The notes under the pieces: generated by a model
Database searches by the model: none
What the model saw: only the letters and a program-made list of their open reading frames with translations
Told to the model about the DNA's origin: nothing
Program-made: the position numbers and the translations under genes
Shown here: piece after piece, positions 1-10,625 of the stretch
Position numbering within the stretch: the stretch's first letter is position 1
Layout of the letters: each line of letters starts with the position of its first letter
DNA from: DATKAS01 sp963733765
Lineage (GTDB): Bacteria > Actinomycetota > Acidimicrobiia > Acidimicrobiales > DATKAS01
Direction of reading: 5' to 3'
DNA: 64,000 nt
NCBI GenBank assembly: GCA_963733765.1
Contig: CAVTEI010000003.1
Coordinates: 186,001-250,000, forward strand

Positions 1-73
1 CCCGCTGCTGCTGATCGGCGTGGTCGTCTACGCCGCGGTGCGTCTCGGGATGGGCCCCCGCGAACGCCGCTAG
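1..73 (+). CDS. C-terminal end of a membrane protein (truncated by window start)
   Basis: Reading from base 2, the last 23 codons encode a hydrophobic stretch (LLLIGVVVYAAVRLG) followed by a short basic tail and a TAG stop. It looks like the last transmembrane helix of a membrane protein with a positively charged cytoplasmic end. The family cannot be named from so little. Its stop codon overlaps the stop of the convergent glycerate kinase gene inside one CTAG tetranucleotide at 70-73. Confidence 0.5.
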   Translation, partial: PLLLIGVVVYAAVRLGMGPRERR

Positions 74-1064
74 CGCGGCCGCTTTCGCGACATCCGCCCC
101 AGCACGACCTCCTCGATGCACGCAAGCGTGTCGCCCAACGCGCGCTCGCGGCCGCAGTGGTCGACCAACGAGATCGCGTCGATCTCGCCGCTTGCGTCCT
201 CGAACACCTCGCCGGCCACCACAACGACGGGGACGCCGACCGACGAAGCGAGCTCGAGGACGCCGCCGACAACCTTGCCCTCGAACGACTGCGCGTCGAG
301 GAAGCCTTCGCCGGTGACGATCAGGTCCGCGCCTTCCAACGCGTCGAGCAGGTCCGTCTCGCTCGCGACGAGGTCGAAGCCGGAAATCAGCTCCGCGCCG
401 AGCGCCGCGAGCCCACCGGCCAACCCGCCCGCGGCCCCCGCTCCGGGGATCATGCGTACGTCGACGCCGTACTCCTCGACGTAGATCTGCGCGAGCCGCT
501 CCAAGCGCCTGCGCAACAGCTCGACCTGCGCGGGCGTCGCGCCCTTCTGAGGCCCGAACACCTCGGCGGCGTCGACGAACATCGTGCGGACGTCACACGC
601 GACGAGCAGCTCGACGCCGCGCATTCGAGCGGGGGGAAGATCGCCCGGATCGCTCCGAGCCCGCCGTCGGTCGTCGCGGATCCGCCCACGCCGACGATCA
701 CCCGGTTCGCACCCGCTTCCAGCGCCGCCGCAACGAGCTCCCCTGTGCCGTGCGTCGACGCGGCGATGGGATCGTTCCCCTCCGCGCCGCCGACAAGCGC
801 GAGCCCCGATGCACGAGCCATCTCGATCACGGCCGTCCGCTTCGACAGGCGCCACTCGGCCTCGACCGGATCACCGAGTGGTCCCATCACGATCGTGCGT
901 CGGTTCGGGCCCCCCAGTGCCTCGAGCGTGCCCTCCCCGCCGTCCGCCATCGGACGGACGTCGCACTGCCAACCCGCCTTCGCGGCGGCGCGGCGCACCG
1001 CGGCCGCGGCGTCGACTGCGCTCGCTGTCCCCCTGAACTTGTCGATGGCCGCGACGACGCGCAC
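70..1064 (-). CDS. Glycerate kinase, GlxK/GarK type (single-base frameshift)
   Basis: Glycerate kinase phosphorylates D-glycerate with ATP, feeding glyoxylate or sugar-acid carbon into lower glycolysis. The N-terminal part starts at GTG 1064 with AIDKFRGTASA and holds MADGGEGTLEAL and VGGSATTDGGLGAI. The C-terminal part, in another frame, holds VACDVRT, FGPQKGATPAQ, GAGAAGGLAGGLAALGAE and VTGEGFLDAQSFEGKVVG. All are characteristic of this family. The frames meet near the G6 run at 631-636, and restoring one base gives about 331 residues, a normal short-form length. As assembled the gene is broken; a consensus error is the simplest explanation. It starts 12 bases after the zwf stop, so it is probably cotranscribed with zwf. 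Confidence 0.85.
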
Positions 1065-1076
1065 GCCGTCATCGTG

Positions 1077-2513
1077 TCATTCAGGCAGGCGCCACCGGAA
1101 CGGCGCCACGAGATCGTGGATTGCCTTCGGTCCCCACGATCCCTGCGCGTATGGCTGCACGGGGGGAGGATTGTCGAGCAGTGGCATCGAGATCTCCCAG
1201 AGCCGCTCGATGCCGTCGGACCGTGTGAACAGCGACTGATCGCCGAGCATCGCGTTCAAGATCAGTCGCTCGTAGCCCTCGAGGTTGTTCGCCGCCGCCC
1301 ACGAATCCGTGTAGTGGAACTGCATGTCGACCTCGGCGAGGCGCATATGGGGACCGGGTTCCTTGGTGAGGAAGCTCGCGCTGATCGAGCCCGGATCCTT
1401 GAAGTCGATCACGAGCTCGTTGCGTCGCGTCCCGTGCGTCGCCGCGACGTGAATGGGGAACATCTTCAACGCCGGAGCGTGGAAACCCATCGTGATGACC
1501 TGCCGATTCTGCGCCATGCTCTTGCCCGTCCTCAGGTAGAAGGGCACGCCGTGCCAACGCCAGTTGTCGACGGCGACCTTCAGCGCCACGAACGTCTCGG
1601 TCTGCGAGCGCTTCGCGACGCCCGGCTCGTTCCGGTACCCCTGGTACTGGCCGCGGACGACATGACGAAGATCGAGCGGCTGGATCGCCTCGAACACCTT
1701 GACCTTCTCGTCGCGCAGCGGCTTGGCGTCGAGCGAAGTCGGCGGCTCCATCGCCACGAACCCGAGCACCTGCAGGAGGTGGGTGACGATCATGTCGCGA
1801 TAGGCGCCGGTCTTGTCGTAGAAGGCGGCCCGGCCCTCGATGGACAGCGTCTCGGGGACGTCGATCTGGACGTAGCTGACGTGGTTGCGGTTCCAGATCG
1901 GCTCGAAGAGACCGTTCGCGAACCGGAAGGCGAGGATGTTGTCGACCGCTTCCTTGCCGAGGAAGTGGTCGATCCGGAAGATGCAGGATTCGTCGAAGGC
2001 CTCGTGCACGGTCGCGTTCAGAGCGCGAGCAGAGGCGAGGTCCGTGCCGAACGGCTTCTCGATGATCACGTGCGCGTCTTTGTTCAGCCCGGTAGCGCCG
2101 AGCATCCCCGTGACCGAGCCGAACGCGACTGGTGGGATCGCGAGGTGGTGGAGGAGGCGCGGACTCCCACCGATCGCCTTCTTCGCCTTGTCGACTGCTT
2201 CGACGAGCGGTGCGGGGTTGTCGGGATCGGCGGCACCGAAGTCGAGCGCCGCCTCGAAGGTCTTCCAGGTGTCACCCGACGGCTTGACGATGCCGAACTC
2301 GCGGATCGAGTCGCGGGCGTGCTTGCGGAACTCCGCCGGCGAGATCGCGAACGACGCCGGTGACGTGCCGATGATGCGGTACCGCTTGGGGAGCAGTCCG
2401 GCCGACGCGAGGTGGTACAGGCCGGGCAACAGCTTGCGTTTCGCGAGGTCGCCAGTCGCGCCGAAGAGCACGATGACATGATCGGCAGGGGTCTCGGTCT
2501 TCGTGGGACTCAT
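1077..2513 (-). CDS. zwf: Glucose-6-phosphate 1-dehydrogenase
   Basis: This cytosolic enzyme oxidises glucose 6-phosphate to 6-phosphogluconolactone with NADP, the entry step of the oxidative pentose phosphate pathway. The 478-residue product has the N-terminal nucleotide-binding motif GATGDLAKRKLLP and the active-site signature RIDHFLGKEAVDN with its catalytic histidine. ATG 2513 (MSPTKTETP) is chosen because it places the Rossmann motif at the usual distance and leaves a 50-base gap to the divergent rpiA. An upstream extension in frame would run across rpiA. Glycerate kinase follows directly. The usual actinobacterial neighbours opcA and pgl are absent. Confidence 0.95.
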   Translation of the reverse strand: MSPTKTETPADHVIVLFGATGDLAKRKLLPGLYHLASAGLLPKRYRIIGTSPASFAISPAEFRKHARDSIREFGIVKPSGDTWKTFEAALDFGAADPDNPAPLVEAVDKAKKAIGGSPRLLHHLAIPPVAFGSVTGMLGATGLNKDAHVIIEKPFGTDLASARALNATVHEAFDESCIFRIDHFLGKEAVDNILAFRFANGLFEPIWNRNHVSYVQIDVPETLSIEGRAAFYDKTGAYRDMIVTHLLQVLGFVAMEPPTSLDAKPLRDEKVKVFEAIQPLDLRHVVRGQYQGYRNEPGVAKRSQTETFVALKVAVDNWRWHGVPFYLRTGKSMAQNRQVITMGFHAPALKMFPIHVAATHGTRRNELVIDFKDPGSISASFLTKEPGPHMRLAEVDMQFHYTDSWAAANNLEGYERLILNAMLGDQSLFTRSDGIERLWEISMPLLDNPPPVQPYAQGSWGPKAIHDLVAPFRWRLPE

Positions 2514-2563
2514 GCTGGGCTCACAATCGGTCCGGTAGGTTCCCGCCGTCGAGGGGCGAGCAC

Positions 2564-3207
2564 ATGGCAAACGTGGAAGAGGAGAAGCGACTCGCGGCCG
2601 AGGCTTCGGCCGAGCTCGTCGAGGACGGGATGACGGTCGGGCTCGGCACCGGCTCCACTGTTGCCTATCTGCTCCCCGCACTCGCGCGCCGCAAGCTCTC
2701 GCTGCGCTGTGTTGCAACATCTCCGCGTACCGAAGCGGCGGCCGAGGCGCTCGGATTGCGGGTCGAGGCATTCGACACCATCGAGCGGTTCGACATGACG
2801 ATCGACGGTGCCGACCAGATCGCGCCCGAAGGATGGCTCGTGAAGGGCGGCGGAGCAGCGCACACGCGAGAGAAGCTCGTCGCAGCCGCGGCTGACCGCT
2901 TCGTCGTGATCGCAGACTCGTCGAAACCGGTCGAGGCGCTGCACGGCCCAGTGCCGCTCGAACTGCTGGAGTACGGCCTGAGCGCGACGGTGGCCCGACT
3001 GAGCGATGTCGTGCTGCGCGACGTGCCCCGCAGCCCCGACGGCGGCGTGATCGCGGATTATCACGGCTCGTTCACCGACCCGGCGACGCTCGCCGAGTAC
3101 TTGTCCGCGACGCCAGGCGTTGTCGAGCACGGTTTGTTCCCGCCCGAAATGGTCGCGGCAGTGATCATCGCTCGCGGGAGCGATCTCGAGCATCGCGAGC
3201 TCCGCGC

Positions 3208-3211
<4 letters not shown>
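2564..3211 (+). CDS. rpiA: Ribose-5-phosphate isomerase A
   Basis: RpiA interconverts ribose 5-phosphate and ribulose 5-phosphate in the non-oxidative pentose phosphate branch. The 215-residue product shows the phosphate-binding motif GLGTGSTVAYLL, the DGADQI motif with catalytic acidic residues, and KGGGAAHTREKL with the conserved lysine. The ATG at 2564 follows a purine-rich sequence (GAGGGGCGAG). It is transcribed divergently from zwf across 50 bases, so the two promoters must lie close together. Its TAG stop shares the CTAG at 3208-3211 with the stop of convergent pgi. Confidence 0.93.
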
Positions 3212-4833
<1,622 letters not shown>

Positions 4834-4847
4834 TGTCTCTCCGATCC

Positions 4848-5921
4848 TCAGGCGACCGACGAGCTCTGCTCTTCGATCCGCGTCATCAGGTCGCCCCACG
4901 AGTCGACGAACGACCGGGCGCCGTCGGATTGCAGCTTCGCCGCGAGCGCGGTGAGGTCGACCCCTGCCTTCTCGAACTTCGCGAAGAGCTCATCGCAGCT
5001 CCCGCCATCGGGGGGCATCGGATCTCCGGCGTCCCCGTGGTCGTAGAAGGCCTCGAGTGTCTTGTCCGGCATCGTGTTGATCGTGAACGGCGCGGCAAGC
5101 CCGTGGACGTACAACGTGTCGGGCGCGTTCGGGTCCTTCGTCCCCGTGCTGGCCCAGAGGAGACGCTGCATCTTGGCTCCGGCGTTCTCGAGGCGTAGCC
5201 AGCGATCCGACGCCTTCAGCTCGCGGTAGGCGCGGTACACATCGAGACCGACCGCGAGGCCGAGGTCGTTCTTGAGATCGTCGGGAACGCTGTCGCTCAC
5301 CGAGCTGTCCCACCTCGAGATGAACACTGACGCGACCGATCCGACGAAAGGATCCTGGCGCCGTGCGACGCGCCGCTCGATGCCCTTCATGTACGCGTCG
5401 GCGGCCGCGCGGTAGTGCGCCTCGTCGAACAGCAACGTGACGTTGACCGGCACTCCCGACGCGATGCACTCCTCGATGGCCGGGAGTCCCTCCTCAGTGC
5501 CCGGGATCTTGATGAACAGGTTTCGCCGGCCGGCCCGTTCGTGCAGGTCCTTCGCGGCCGCGACGGTCTTCTCCGTGTTGTACGCCAGCTCGGGCGACAC
5601 CTCGAGCGAGCACCACCCGTCGATGCCATGAGTGCGCTCGTGGATGGGCAGGAAGAGGTCGGCGGCCCGCTGGAGGTCCTCGATCGCAAGCTCGAAGAAG
5701 AGCGACTCGCCGTCGAGACCCGCCGCCGCCTTCTCGCGGATCGCGTCGTTGTAGTCGCCTGATGCGATCGCCTTGTCGAAGATCGAAGGGTTCGAAGTCA
5801 GCCCGGTGACCGAGTACCGATCGATGTAGCGCTGCACGACACCGTTGTCGAGCATCGACCGCGTGATGTTGTCGAGCCACAGGCTCTGACCTTGGTTGTG
5901 GAGTGTCTCTGTTGCCTTCAT
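4848..5921 (-). CDS. tal: Transaldolase
   Basis: Transaldolase moves a dihydroxyacetone unit between sugar phosphates in the non-oxidative pentose phosphate pathway. The 357-residue product has the long actinobacterial form, with SVTGLTSNPSIFDKAI near the N-terminus and FIKIPGTEEGLPAIEE carrying the Schiff-base lysine, followed by VNVTLLF. ATG 5921 overlaps the tkt stop as ATGA, and AGAGAGGGAA lies just upstream, so translation is coupled to tkt. The product is cytosolic. Confidence 0.94.
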   Translation of the reverse strand: MKATETLHNQGQSLWLDNITRSMLDNGVVQRYIDRYSVTGLTSNPSIFDKAIASGDYNDAIREKAAAGLDGESLFFELAIEDLQRAADLFLPIHERTHGIDGWCSLEVSPELAYNTEKTVAAAKDLHERAGRRNLFIKIPGTEEGLPAIEECIASGVPVNVTLLFDEAHYRAAADAYMKGIERRVARRQDPFVGSVASVFISRWDSSVSDSVPDDLKNDLGLAVGLDVYRAYRELKASDRWLRLENAGAKMQRLLWASTGTKDPNAPDTLYVHGLAAPFTINTMPDKTLEAFYDHGDAGDPMPPDGGSCDELFAKFEKAGVDLTALAAKLQSDGARSFVDSWGDLMTRIEEQSSSVA

Positions 5922-7981
5922 GCGCGTTCCCTCTCTTCGGCCACGCGTTCGCGCGCGACCTCCGATACACGGTCGGGCGTGAACCCGAACTTCTCCAGGA
6001 GGTGCTTCAGCGGCGCGGAGGCGCCGAAGGTGTCCATGCCGATGATCGCCCCACCGTCGCCGACATAGCGGTCCCAGCCCAAGGTCGATGCCTGTTCGAT
6101 GCCGACCCGCGCCTTCACCGACGGTGGCAGCACTTCGTCCCGGTACTCCCTCGGCTGGCGGTCGAAGAGCTCCCAACACGGCATGCTCACGACGCGCGCG
6201 TGGATGCCAGTCGATGCCAGCTCGTCGCGGGCCGACAGCGCGAGATGCACCTCCGATCCGGTGGCGAGCAGGATCACGTCGGGCTCGCCATCCGGCGCGT
6301 CGGCGAGCACGTACGCGCCCCTCGCGACGCCCGCGGCCGGTGCGAAGACCGACCGATCGAGCGTCGGCAGGTTTTGCCGCGACAGGATCACCGCGGACGC
6401 CTCGTCGTGGAGCTGGACGAGAAGCCGCCAGGTCTCGACGACTTCATTCGCATCGGCGGGTCTGAACACGAGAAGGCCGGGCATCGCGCGCAGCGAGGCG
6501 AGCTGCTCCACGGGCTGATGCGTCGGCCCGTCTTCGCCGACGCCGATCGAGTCGTGCGTGAAGATGTGCACGACGGGGATCTCCATGAGTGCGGACAAGC
6601 GGATCGCACCGCGGGCGTAGTCCGAGAAGATCAGGAAGCCCGACCAGTACGACCGCAGCTTGGTGAGCGCCATACCGTTCGCGACAGCCGCGGACGCGTG
6701 CTCGCGTACGCCGAGGTGCAGGTTGCGCCCCGAGCGGCTCTCGGCCTGGAAGCTGCCGGCCCCCTCGAAGGTCAGGTTCGTCTTCGTCGACGGAGAGAGG
6801 TCGGCGGAACCGCCGACGACCCATGGAATCGCCTGCGCGACCGCGTTCAACACCTGCCCGGACGAGTCGCGGCTGGCGAAGCCCTTCGGATCCGCGGGGA
6901 ACGTCGGCAACGCGTCCTCCCACCCGACAGGGAGGTCCCGGCGCTGGATGCGGTCGAGCTCGTCGGCGAGCTCGGGGAACTCGGCGCGGTAGGCGGCGAA
7001 CAGCTTGTGCCATTCGTCGCGGGCCGCTTTGCCCCGCGCTCCGATGCCCGCCGCGAAGTGGTCATACACGCCGTCGGGGACGTAGAAGTCCTCGTCCTCC
7101 GGGAAGTTGAAGAAGCGCTTGGTCGCCTTCACGCCCTCGACACCGAACGGCTCCCCGTGGGCCTTCGGCGAGTCCTCGACCGGCGAGCCGTACCCGATGT
7201 GGCTGTGCACGACGATGATCGTGGGCCGATCGCGCTCGGCACGGAACGTGTGGAACGCGCGCTTGATGGCCTCGAGGTCGTTCGCGTCGGCGACGGTCGT
7301 GATGTTCCAGCCGTAGGCCATGAACCGCGCCGCCACGTCCTCGGTGAACGCGATGTTCGTGTGGCCTTCGATGGTCACGCGGTTGGAGTCGTAGATCCAG
7401 CACAGGTTCGAGAGTCGCTGGTGCGCGGCCAACGACGCTGCCTCGGACGCGACGCCTTCCATCATGCAGCCGTCGCCCGCGAGCGCGTACACGTCGAAGT
7501 CGAAGAGGTCGAAGCCCTCACGGTTGTAGCGAGCCGCGAGCCACTCACCGGCGATCGCCATGCCCACCGACGTCGCCACTCCCTGGCCGAGAGGCCCGGT
7601 CGTCGTCTCGACACCGCTCGTCCACCGGTACTCCGGATGACCCGGGCAGCGCGAGTCCAGCTGGCGGAAGGTCTTCAGGTCGTCGAGCGAAACTGACGGT
7701 CGGCCGAGCACCTCGTAGTCAGGGTCGACCGCGCGTACGCCAGTGAGGTGCAGGAGCGACCACAGCAGCGCCGACGCGTGACCCTCGGACAGCACGAAGC
7801 GATCACGGTTCGGCCAGATCGGATCGCTCGGATCGAACCGCATCTCCCGTTGCCAGAGCGAGTACGCGACCGGAGCGATGCCCATGGGCGTGCCCGGATG
7901 TCCTGAGTTGGCCTTCTGGATCGCATCCATGCACAGGGTGCGGATGGTGTTGATGGACAGCAGGTCCAAGTCGGTCGTCAC
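5918..7981 (-). CDS. tkt: Transketolase
   Basis: Transketolase is a thiamine-diphosphate enzyme that transfers two-carbon ketol units between sugar phosphates. The 687-residue product has the complete three-domain length. Visible motifs are the N-terminal AIQKANSGHPGTPMG, the thiamine-diphosphate motif starting ALAGDGCMMEGVASEAA and ending near YDSNRV, and the pyrimidine-domain region HIFTHDSIGVGEDGPTHQP. The start is GTG 7981 (MTTDLDLLS). It is the first gene of tkt-tal-pgi; the 100 bases upstream are GC-rich and should hold the promoter, but I see no convincing -35/-10 pair. Confidence 0.95.
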   Translation of the reverse strand: MTTDLDLLSINTIRTLCMDAIQKANSGHPGTPMGIAPVAYSLWQREMRFDPSDPIWPNRDRFVLSEGHASALLWSLLHLTGVRAVDPDYEVLGRPSVSLDDLKTFRQLDSRCPGHPEYRWTSGVETTTGPLGQGVATSVGMAIAGEWLAARYNREGFDLFDFDVYALAGDGCMMEGVASEAASLAAHQRLSNLCWIYDSNRVTIEGHTNIAFTEDVAARFMAYGWNITTVADANDLEAIKRAFHTFRAERDRPTIIVVHSHIGYGSPVEDSPKAHGEPFGVEGVKATKRFFNFPEDEDFYVPDGVYDHFAAGIGARGKAARDEWHKLFAAYRAEFPELADELDRIQRRDLPVGWEDALPTFPADPKGFASRDSSGQVLNAVAQAIPWVVGGSADLSPSTKTNLTFEGAGSFQAESRSGRNLHLGVREHASAAVANGMALTKLRSYWSGFLIFSDYARGAIRLSALMEIPVVHIFTHDSIGVGEDGPTHQPVEQLASLRAMPGLLVFRPADANEVVETWRLLVQLHDEASAVILSRQNLPTLDRSVFAPAAGVARGAYVLADAPDGEPDVILLATGSEVHLALSARDELASTGIHARVVSMPCWELFDRQPREYRDEVLPPSVKARVGIEQASTLGWDRYVGDGGAIIGMDTFGASAPLKHLLEKFGFTPDRVSEVARERVAEERERA

Positions 7982-8081
7982 GAGCGCCTCCGTGCCCAGC
8001 TACGCGACCGGGACGTCCCCGCCCGGGCGTCCGACACTGCCACACCGCGCAGCGACGTGACGGAGTGGCGGGAAGCGCGGG

Positions 8082-8642
8082 TCAGGCAGGCGTGGCGATG
8101 TCCGGCCCGAGCACCACGAGGACCTGAGAGCCCTCGATCTCGGCGACCGGCGGGGGCGTCGGCATCGGCTGCACCGAGGTCGCGGGTACACCCAGCGTTG
8201 CCGCAACCGCCTGGGCCTCGGCCTCGAATCCCTCGGTGTAGTAGATCGTCGTGGCTTCGACCCGGGTCGGCGAGTTGCCGGGTACTGCGACGTAACCCGC
8301 CGCGATCAATGCGTCAGCCGTGCGACCGGCCGCACCCTGCACCCCAGCGGCGTTCGCGACGAACACCTTCACCTGGTTGGGCGGGCGTACCGACACCGGA
8401 GTGGTCACCGCGGTGGTGTTCGATCCGTCGGGGGCGCCGGTCGTGTCGGGCGAGGCGGTCGTGTCGGCTGACCCGCCGCCGTCGGTGGTCGGGCTGGCGG
8501 AGCCACCATCGTCGAACCCGGCCCGCAGCAGCAGGACGCCCGTGATCACCGCGACCGCGATCAGGAGGAGGCCGCGGCCCGCGGCCCCACCTGCGGACTT
8601 GGCAAAGGACCCGTCCGACGCCGCGTGGCGACGTTGACTCAA
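8082..8642 (-). CDS. LytR C-terminal-domain membrane protein (VirR-like)
   Basis: The 186-residue product has a basic cytoplasmic N-terminus, one transmembrane helix (GLLLIAVAVITGVLLL, about residues 24-39), a Gly/Ser/Thr-rich linker and a C-terminal LytR_C domain (VKVFVANAAGVQGAAGRTADAL and following). LytR_C domains sit outside the membrane; the mycobacterial relative Rv0431 (VirR) affects cell-envelope integrity and vesicle release. No catalytic residue is evident, so it is probably structural or a binding protein. TTG 8642 overlaps the stop of the upstream DUF3263 gene as TTGA. The same gene order occurs in mycobacteria (Rv0430-Rv0431), from memory. Confidence 0.78.
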   Translation of the reverse strand: MSQRRHAASDGSFAKSAGGAAGRGLLLIAVAVITGVLLLRAGFDDGGSASPTTDGGGSADTTASPDTTGAPDGSNTTAVTTPVSVRPPNQVKVFVANAAGVQGAAGRTADALIAAGYVAVPGNSPTRVEATTIYYTEGFEAEAQAVAATLGVPATSVQPMPTPPPVAEIEGSQVLVVLGPDIATPA

Positions 8643-8899
8643 CGGCCCGGGGGCTCGGAGACCGACGGCCCCTCATAGCGGGCCCGGCGCCGCCGATCGC
8701 GCTTGCGACGCAGCCGCCGGACGACGAGCGGGTCGTACTCGAGCGCATCGTCGGAGTCGACCAGCTCGGCGAGGAGCTGGTAGTAGCGCGTGGCCGAGAG
8801 GTCGAAACGCTCCCTGATGGCGAGCTCCTTGGAACCGGGCTCGATCAGGCTGCTGCGCTCGTAGTCCAGAATCGAGCGTTCACGATCGGTGAGCGTCAT
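8639..8899 (-). CDS. DUF3263 family small protein
   Basis: This 86-residue protein begins MTLTDRERSILDYERS and contains FDLSATRYYQLLAELVD, followed by a very basic tail (RRLRRKRDRRRRARYEG). The layout is that of the actinobacterial DUF3263 family, which resembles a small helix-turn-helix protein with a basic extension. DNA binding is inferred, not shown. ATG 8899 is chosen because family members start with this motif. It is translationally coupled to the downstream LytR_C gene. Confidence 0.75.
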   Translation of the reverse strand: MTLTDRERSILDYERSSLIEPGSKELAIRERFDLSATRYYQLLAELVDSDDALEYDPLVVRRLRRKRDRRRRARYEGPSVSEPPGR

Positions 8900-8957
8900 C
8901 GCGGGCAGCCTTGTCGCCCACCCCACGCGAATCAAGCATCCTCGGCGGCAGGGACCA

Positions 8958-8986
8958 TTGATGGGGCACCCTGACCAGGCAGAATC
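8958..8986 (+). promoter_or_regulatory. Candidate promoter of tRNA-Thr
   Basis: TTGATG at 8958-8963 and AGAATC at 8981-8986 are separated by 17 bases and end 10 bases before the mature tRNA. Spacing and position fit a housekeeping-sigma promoter, although the -10 element is imperfect. Confidence 0.4.
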
Positions 8987-8996
8987 GGGGGTCACC

Positions 8997-9069
8997 GCCC
9001 GAGTAGCTCAGCCGGAAGAGCAGGCGCCTTGTAAGCGTCAGGTCGTGGGTTCGAGTCCCACCTCGGGCT
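8997..9069 (+). tRNA. tRNA-Thr (anticodon TGT)
   Basis: A full cloverleaf can be drawn. The acceptor GCCCGAG pairs with CTCGGGC, the D-arm is GCTC/GAGC, and the anticodon stem GGCGC/GCGTC carries loop CTTGTAA. The T-arm is GTGGG-TTCGAGT-CCCAC and the discriminator base is T. The anticodon TGT reads threonine ACA/ACG codons. CCA is not encoded. Confidence 0.95.
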
Positions 9070-9101
9070 CGCCGTCCATCCGGAGCCCGCCTGCTCAGCA
9101 C

Positions 9102-10256
9102 CTACTCGAGCGACGTGGCGAAGAGCGCGTCGAACCCGAGCCCCCACGGTGGCCGCAGGAAGCCGAGGGCGCGGACGTCCTCGAACCAATGCGCGAAGGG
9201 GGATCGCTGCGAGAACGTGCCCCCGCCGATCACACGGGTCAACCTCGACAGGATCTCCTCGGCCAGCTCGGCGACTGCCGTCTTGCCGCGGATCACGCCG
9301 TAGGACGCCGAGTCCGGCCCCCCCTCCAAGCTGCGCAGCACGCCTTCGTACGCCTGGGCGGCGAGCCAGTGATCTCGTTCCGCCCGGGTCCACTCGACCT
9401 GTTCGTACGGACGCAGCTGCTCCGCTCTCGCGCGCACCTGCTCACGTGCGACCGCGATCGCCTCGTCGAGCACGCCGACGATCACCGCGGTGAAGAGGGC
9501 GGAGAAGAAGGGGCCCGCCGTGCGAACGAGCGGGGCCAGTGGCCCGTCCCACGCGAGCCGAACCGCCCGAGCGCCCTCGAGTCGCATCGCGTGGCTCTGC
9601 GTTGCCGCCATCCCCAGGCCGTCCCATTCAGAGACGAGCTTCAACCCCGCGCTGCCGTCCCATGGCACATCTCGCACGTCCAACACGAAGATCGTGGGCT
9701 CGGACTCCCCCTCGGGGATCGCAGTGGTGATCATGCGGTCGTTGATGCCCAAGCCGCTGCCGAAGTGCTTGTCGCCCGTGACGGCGAAGCTGTGGCCCGG
9801 AAGGAACGGCTCGACATCGAGCGGTGACGCGGTGGAGCGTGTGCGCGCCATGTCGCCGCCACTTCCGGGCTCGGAGGTGATCGTCCCCCACTGCTCGCCG
9901 GCCAGCGCACTCGCGAAGACCGCGCGTCGTTGCTCCTCCCACGCGCGCTGCGACGGATCGGGATTGAGCAACCAGAAGCCGATCACGCCATGCATCGACG
10001 ACACCAATGCGACCGACGGATCTCCGGCCGCGAGCACTCGGTACACCTCGCACACCGAGCGGGCCGAGGTCTCCATGCTCTGCCACAGCCCGCCCATGTC
10101 GGTGGGAACGACCAGCTGCAGGATTCCCGTTTCACGCAGGGCGTCGAAGTTGGCTCGATCGAGATGACGCCGAAGCTGACGCTCGGGTCGATCGGCCCGC
10201 CACTGTGACGCGATGTCTGTCGCCGCATCCGTGACCTGCGCGAGCGACTCCGCCAC
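9102..10256 (-). CDS. Acyl-CoA dehydrogenase-like flavoprotein
   Basis: The 384-residue product has the acyl-CoA dehydrogenase fold: a helical N-terminal domain, a middle beta domain (GEQWGTITSEPGSGGDMART, then FAVTGDKHFGSG) and a C-terminal helical domain ending GGGTFSQRSPFAHWFEDVRA. The middle-domain signature is that of FAD enzymes of this superfamily. The C-terminal pattern resembles the DszC/HpaB-like branch as much as true beta-oxidation enzymes, so the reaction could be dehydrogenation or flavin-dependent monooxygenation. The start is GTG 10256. It stands alone, without CoA-ligase neighbours. The substrate is unknown. Confidence 0.7.
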   Translation of the reverse strand: MAESLAQVTDAATDIASQWRADRPERQLRRHLDRANFDALRETGILQLVVPTDMGGLWQSMETSARSVCEVYRVLAAGDPSVALVSSMHGVIGFWLLNPDPSQRAWEEQRRAVFASALAGEQWGTITSEPGSGGDMARTRSTASPLDVEPFLPGHSFAVTGDKHFGSGLGINDRMITTAIPEGESEPTIFVLDVRDVPWDGSAGLKLVSEWDGLGMAATQSHAMRLEGARAVRLAWDGPLAPLVRTAGPFFSALFTAVIVGVLDEAIAVAREQVRARAEQLRPYEQVEWTRAERDHWLAAQAYEGVLRSLEGGPDSASYGVIRGKTAVAELAEEILSRLTRVIGGGTFSQRSPFAHWFEDVRALGFLRPPWGLGFDALFATSLE

Positions 10257-10321
10257 GGAGGTCGAGGGTACTGCGAGCGCTCCGGGTCGGCCGACCCCGG
10301 GACGCTCGAGGGCAACCCCCG

Positions 10322-10625
10322 TTGCTCGAGTTGTGGGAGCCGTTGCATGCGTGGGTCTCCACCGCGCATCCCGACGACGCCGCCGCCATGTACGTCGATG
10401 ACACGCGGGAACGGATCACGGCCGACTCGATCCCCCTGTGGGAGCAGCGCACTCAGGAGTACGGGCGGGTGGCGCAAGATCCCTACGTCGCGGAAGCGAC
10501 ACAGATCTGCGGAGCGGCCACCGACCGGCTTGTTCGTTCGGGAGACGCTGACGGACCAGTTGGACACGATGGTGCCGGGCCTCACCGGATGCCCGATCCG
10601 GCTCGCGGGATCGACGTCAGTCGCT
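10322..10625 (+). other. Possible broken small ORF of unknown function
   Basis: The 360 bases between the flavoprotein gene and rlmB contain one protein-like stretch. Reading from TTG 10322 gives a natural-looking sequence (HAWVSTAHPDDAAAMYVDD, then PLWEQRTQEYGRVAQDPYV). Near 10530-10540 a +1 shift would continue it as RLFVRETLTDQLDTMVPGL and toward the rlmB 3' end. This looks like a short gene or gene remnant with one frameshift. I recognise no family. Coding status is uncertain; nothing else is visible in this gap. Confidence 0.3.

Noticed and set aside
750..2363. Long open frame opposite zwf and glycerate kinase
   Set aside because: Long antisense frames are expected in GC-rich genes with this codon bias; the translation is Arg/Val/Glu-rich low-complexity with no domain.
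7982..8081. GC-rich palindromes (CGCCCGGGCG) between LytR_C and tkt as a terminator
   Set aside because: Several weak overlapping pairings are possible but none gives a clear stem followed by T residues.
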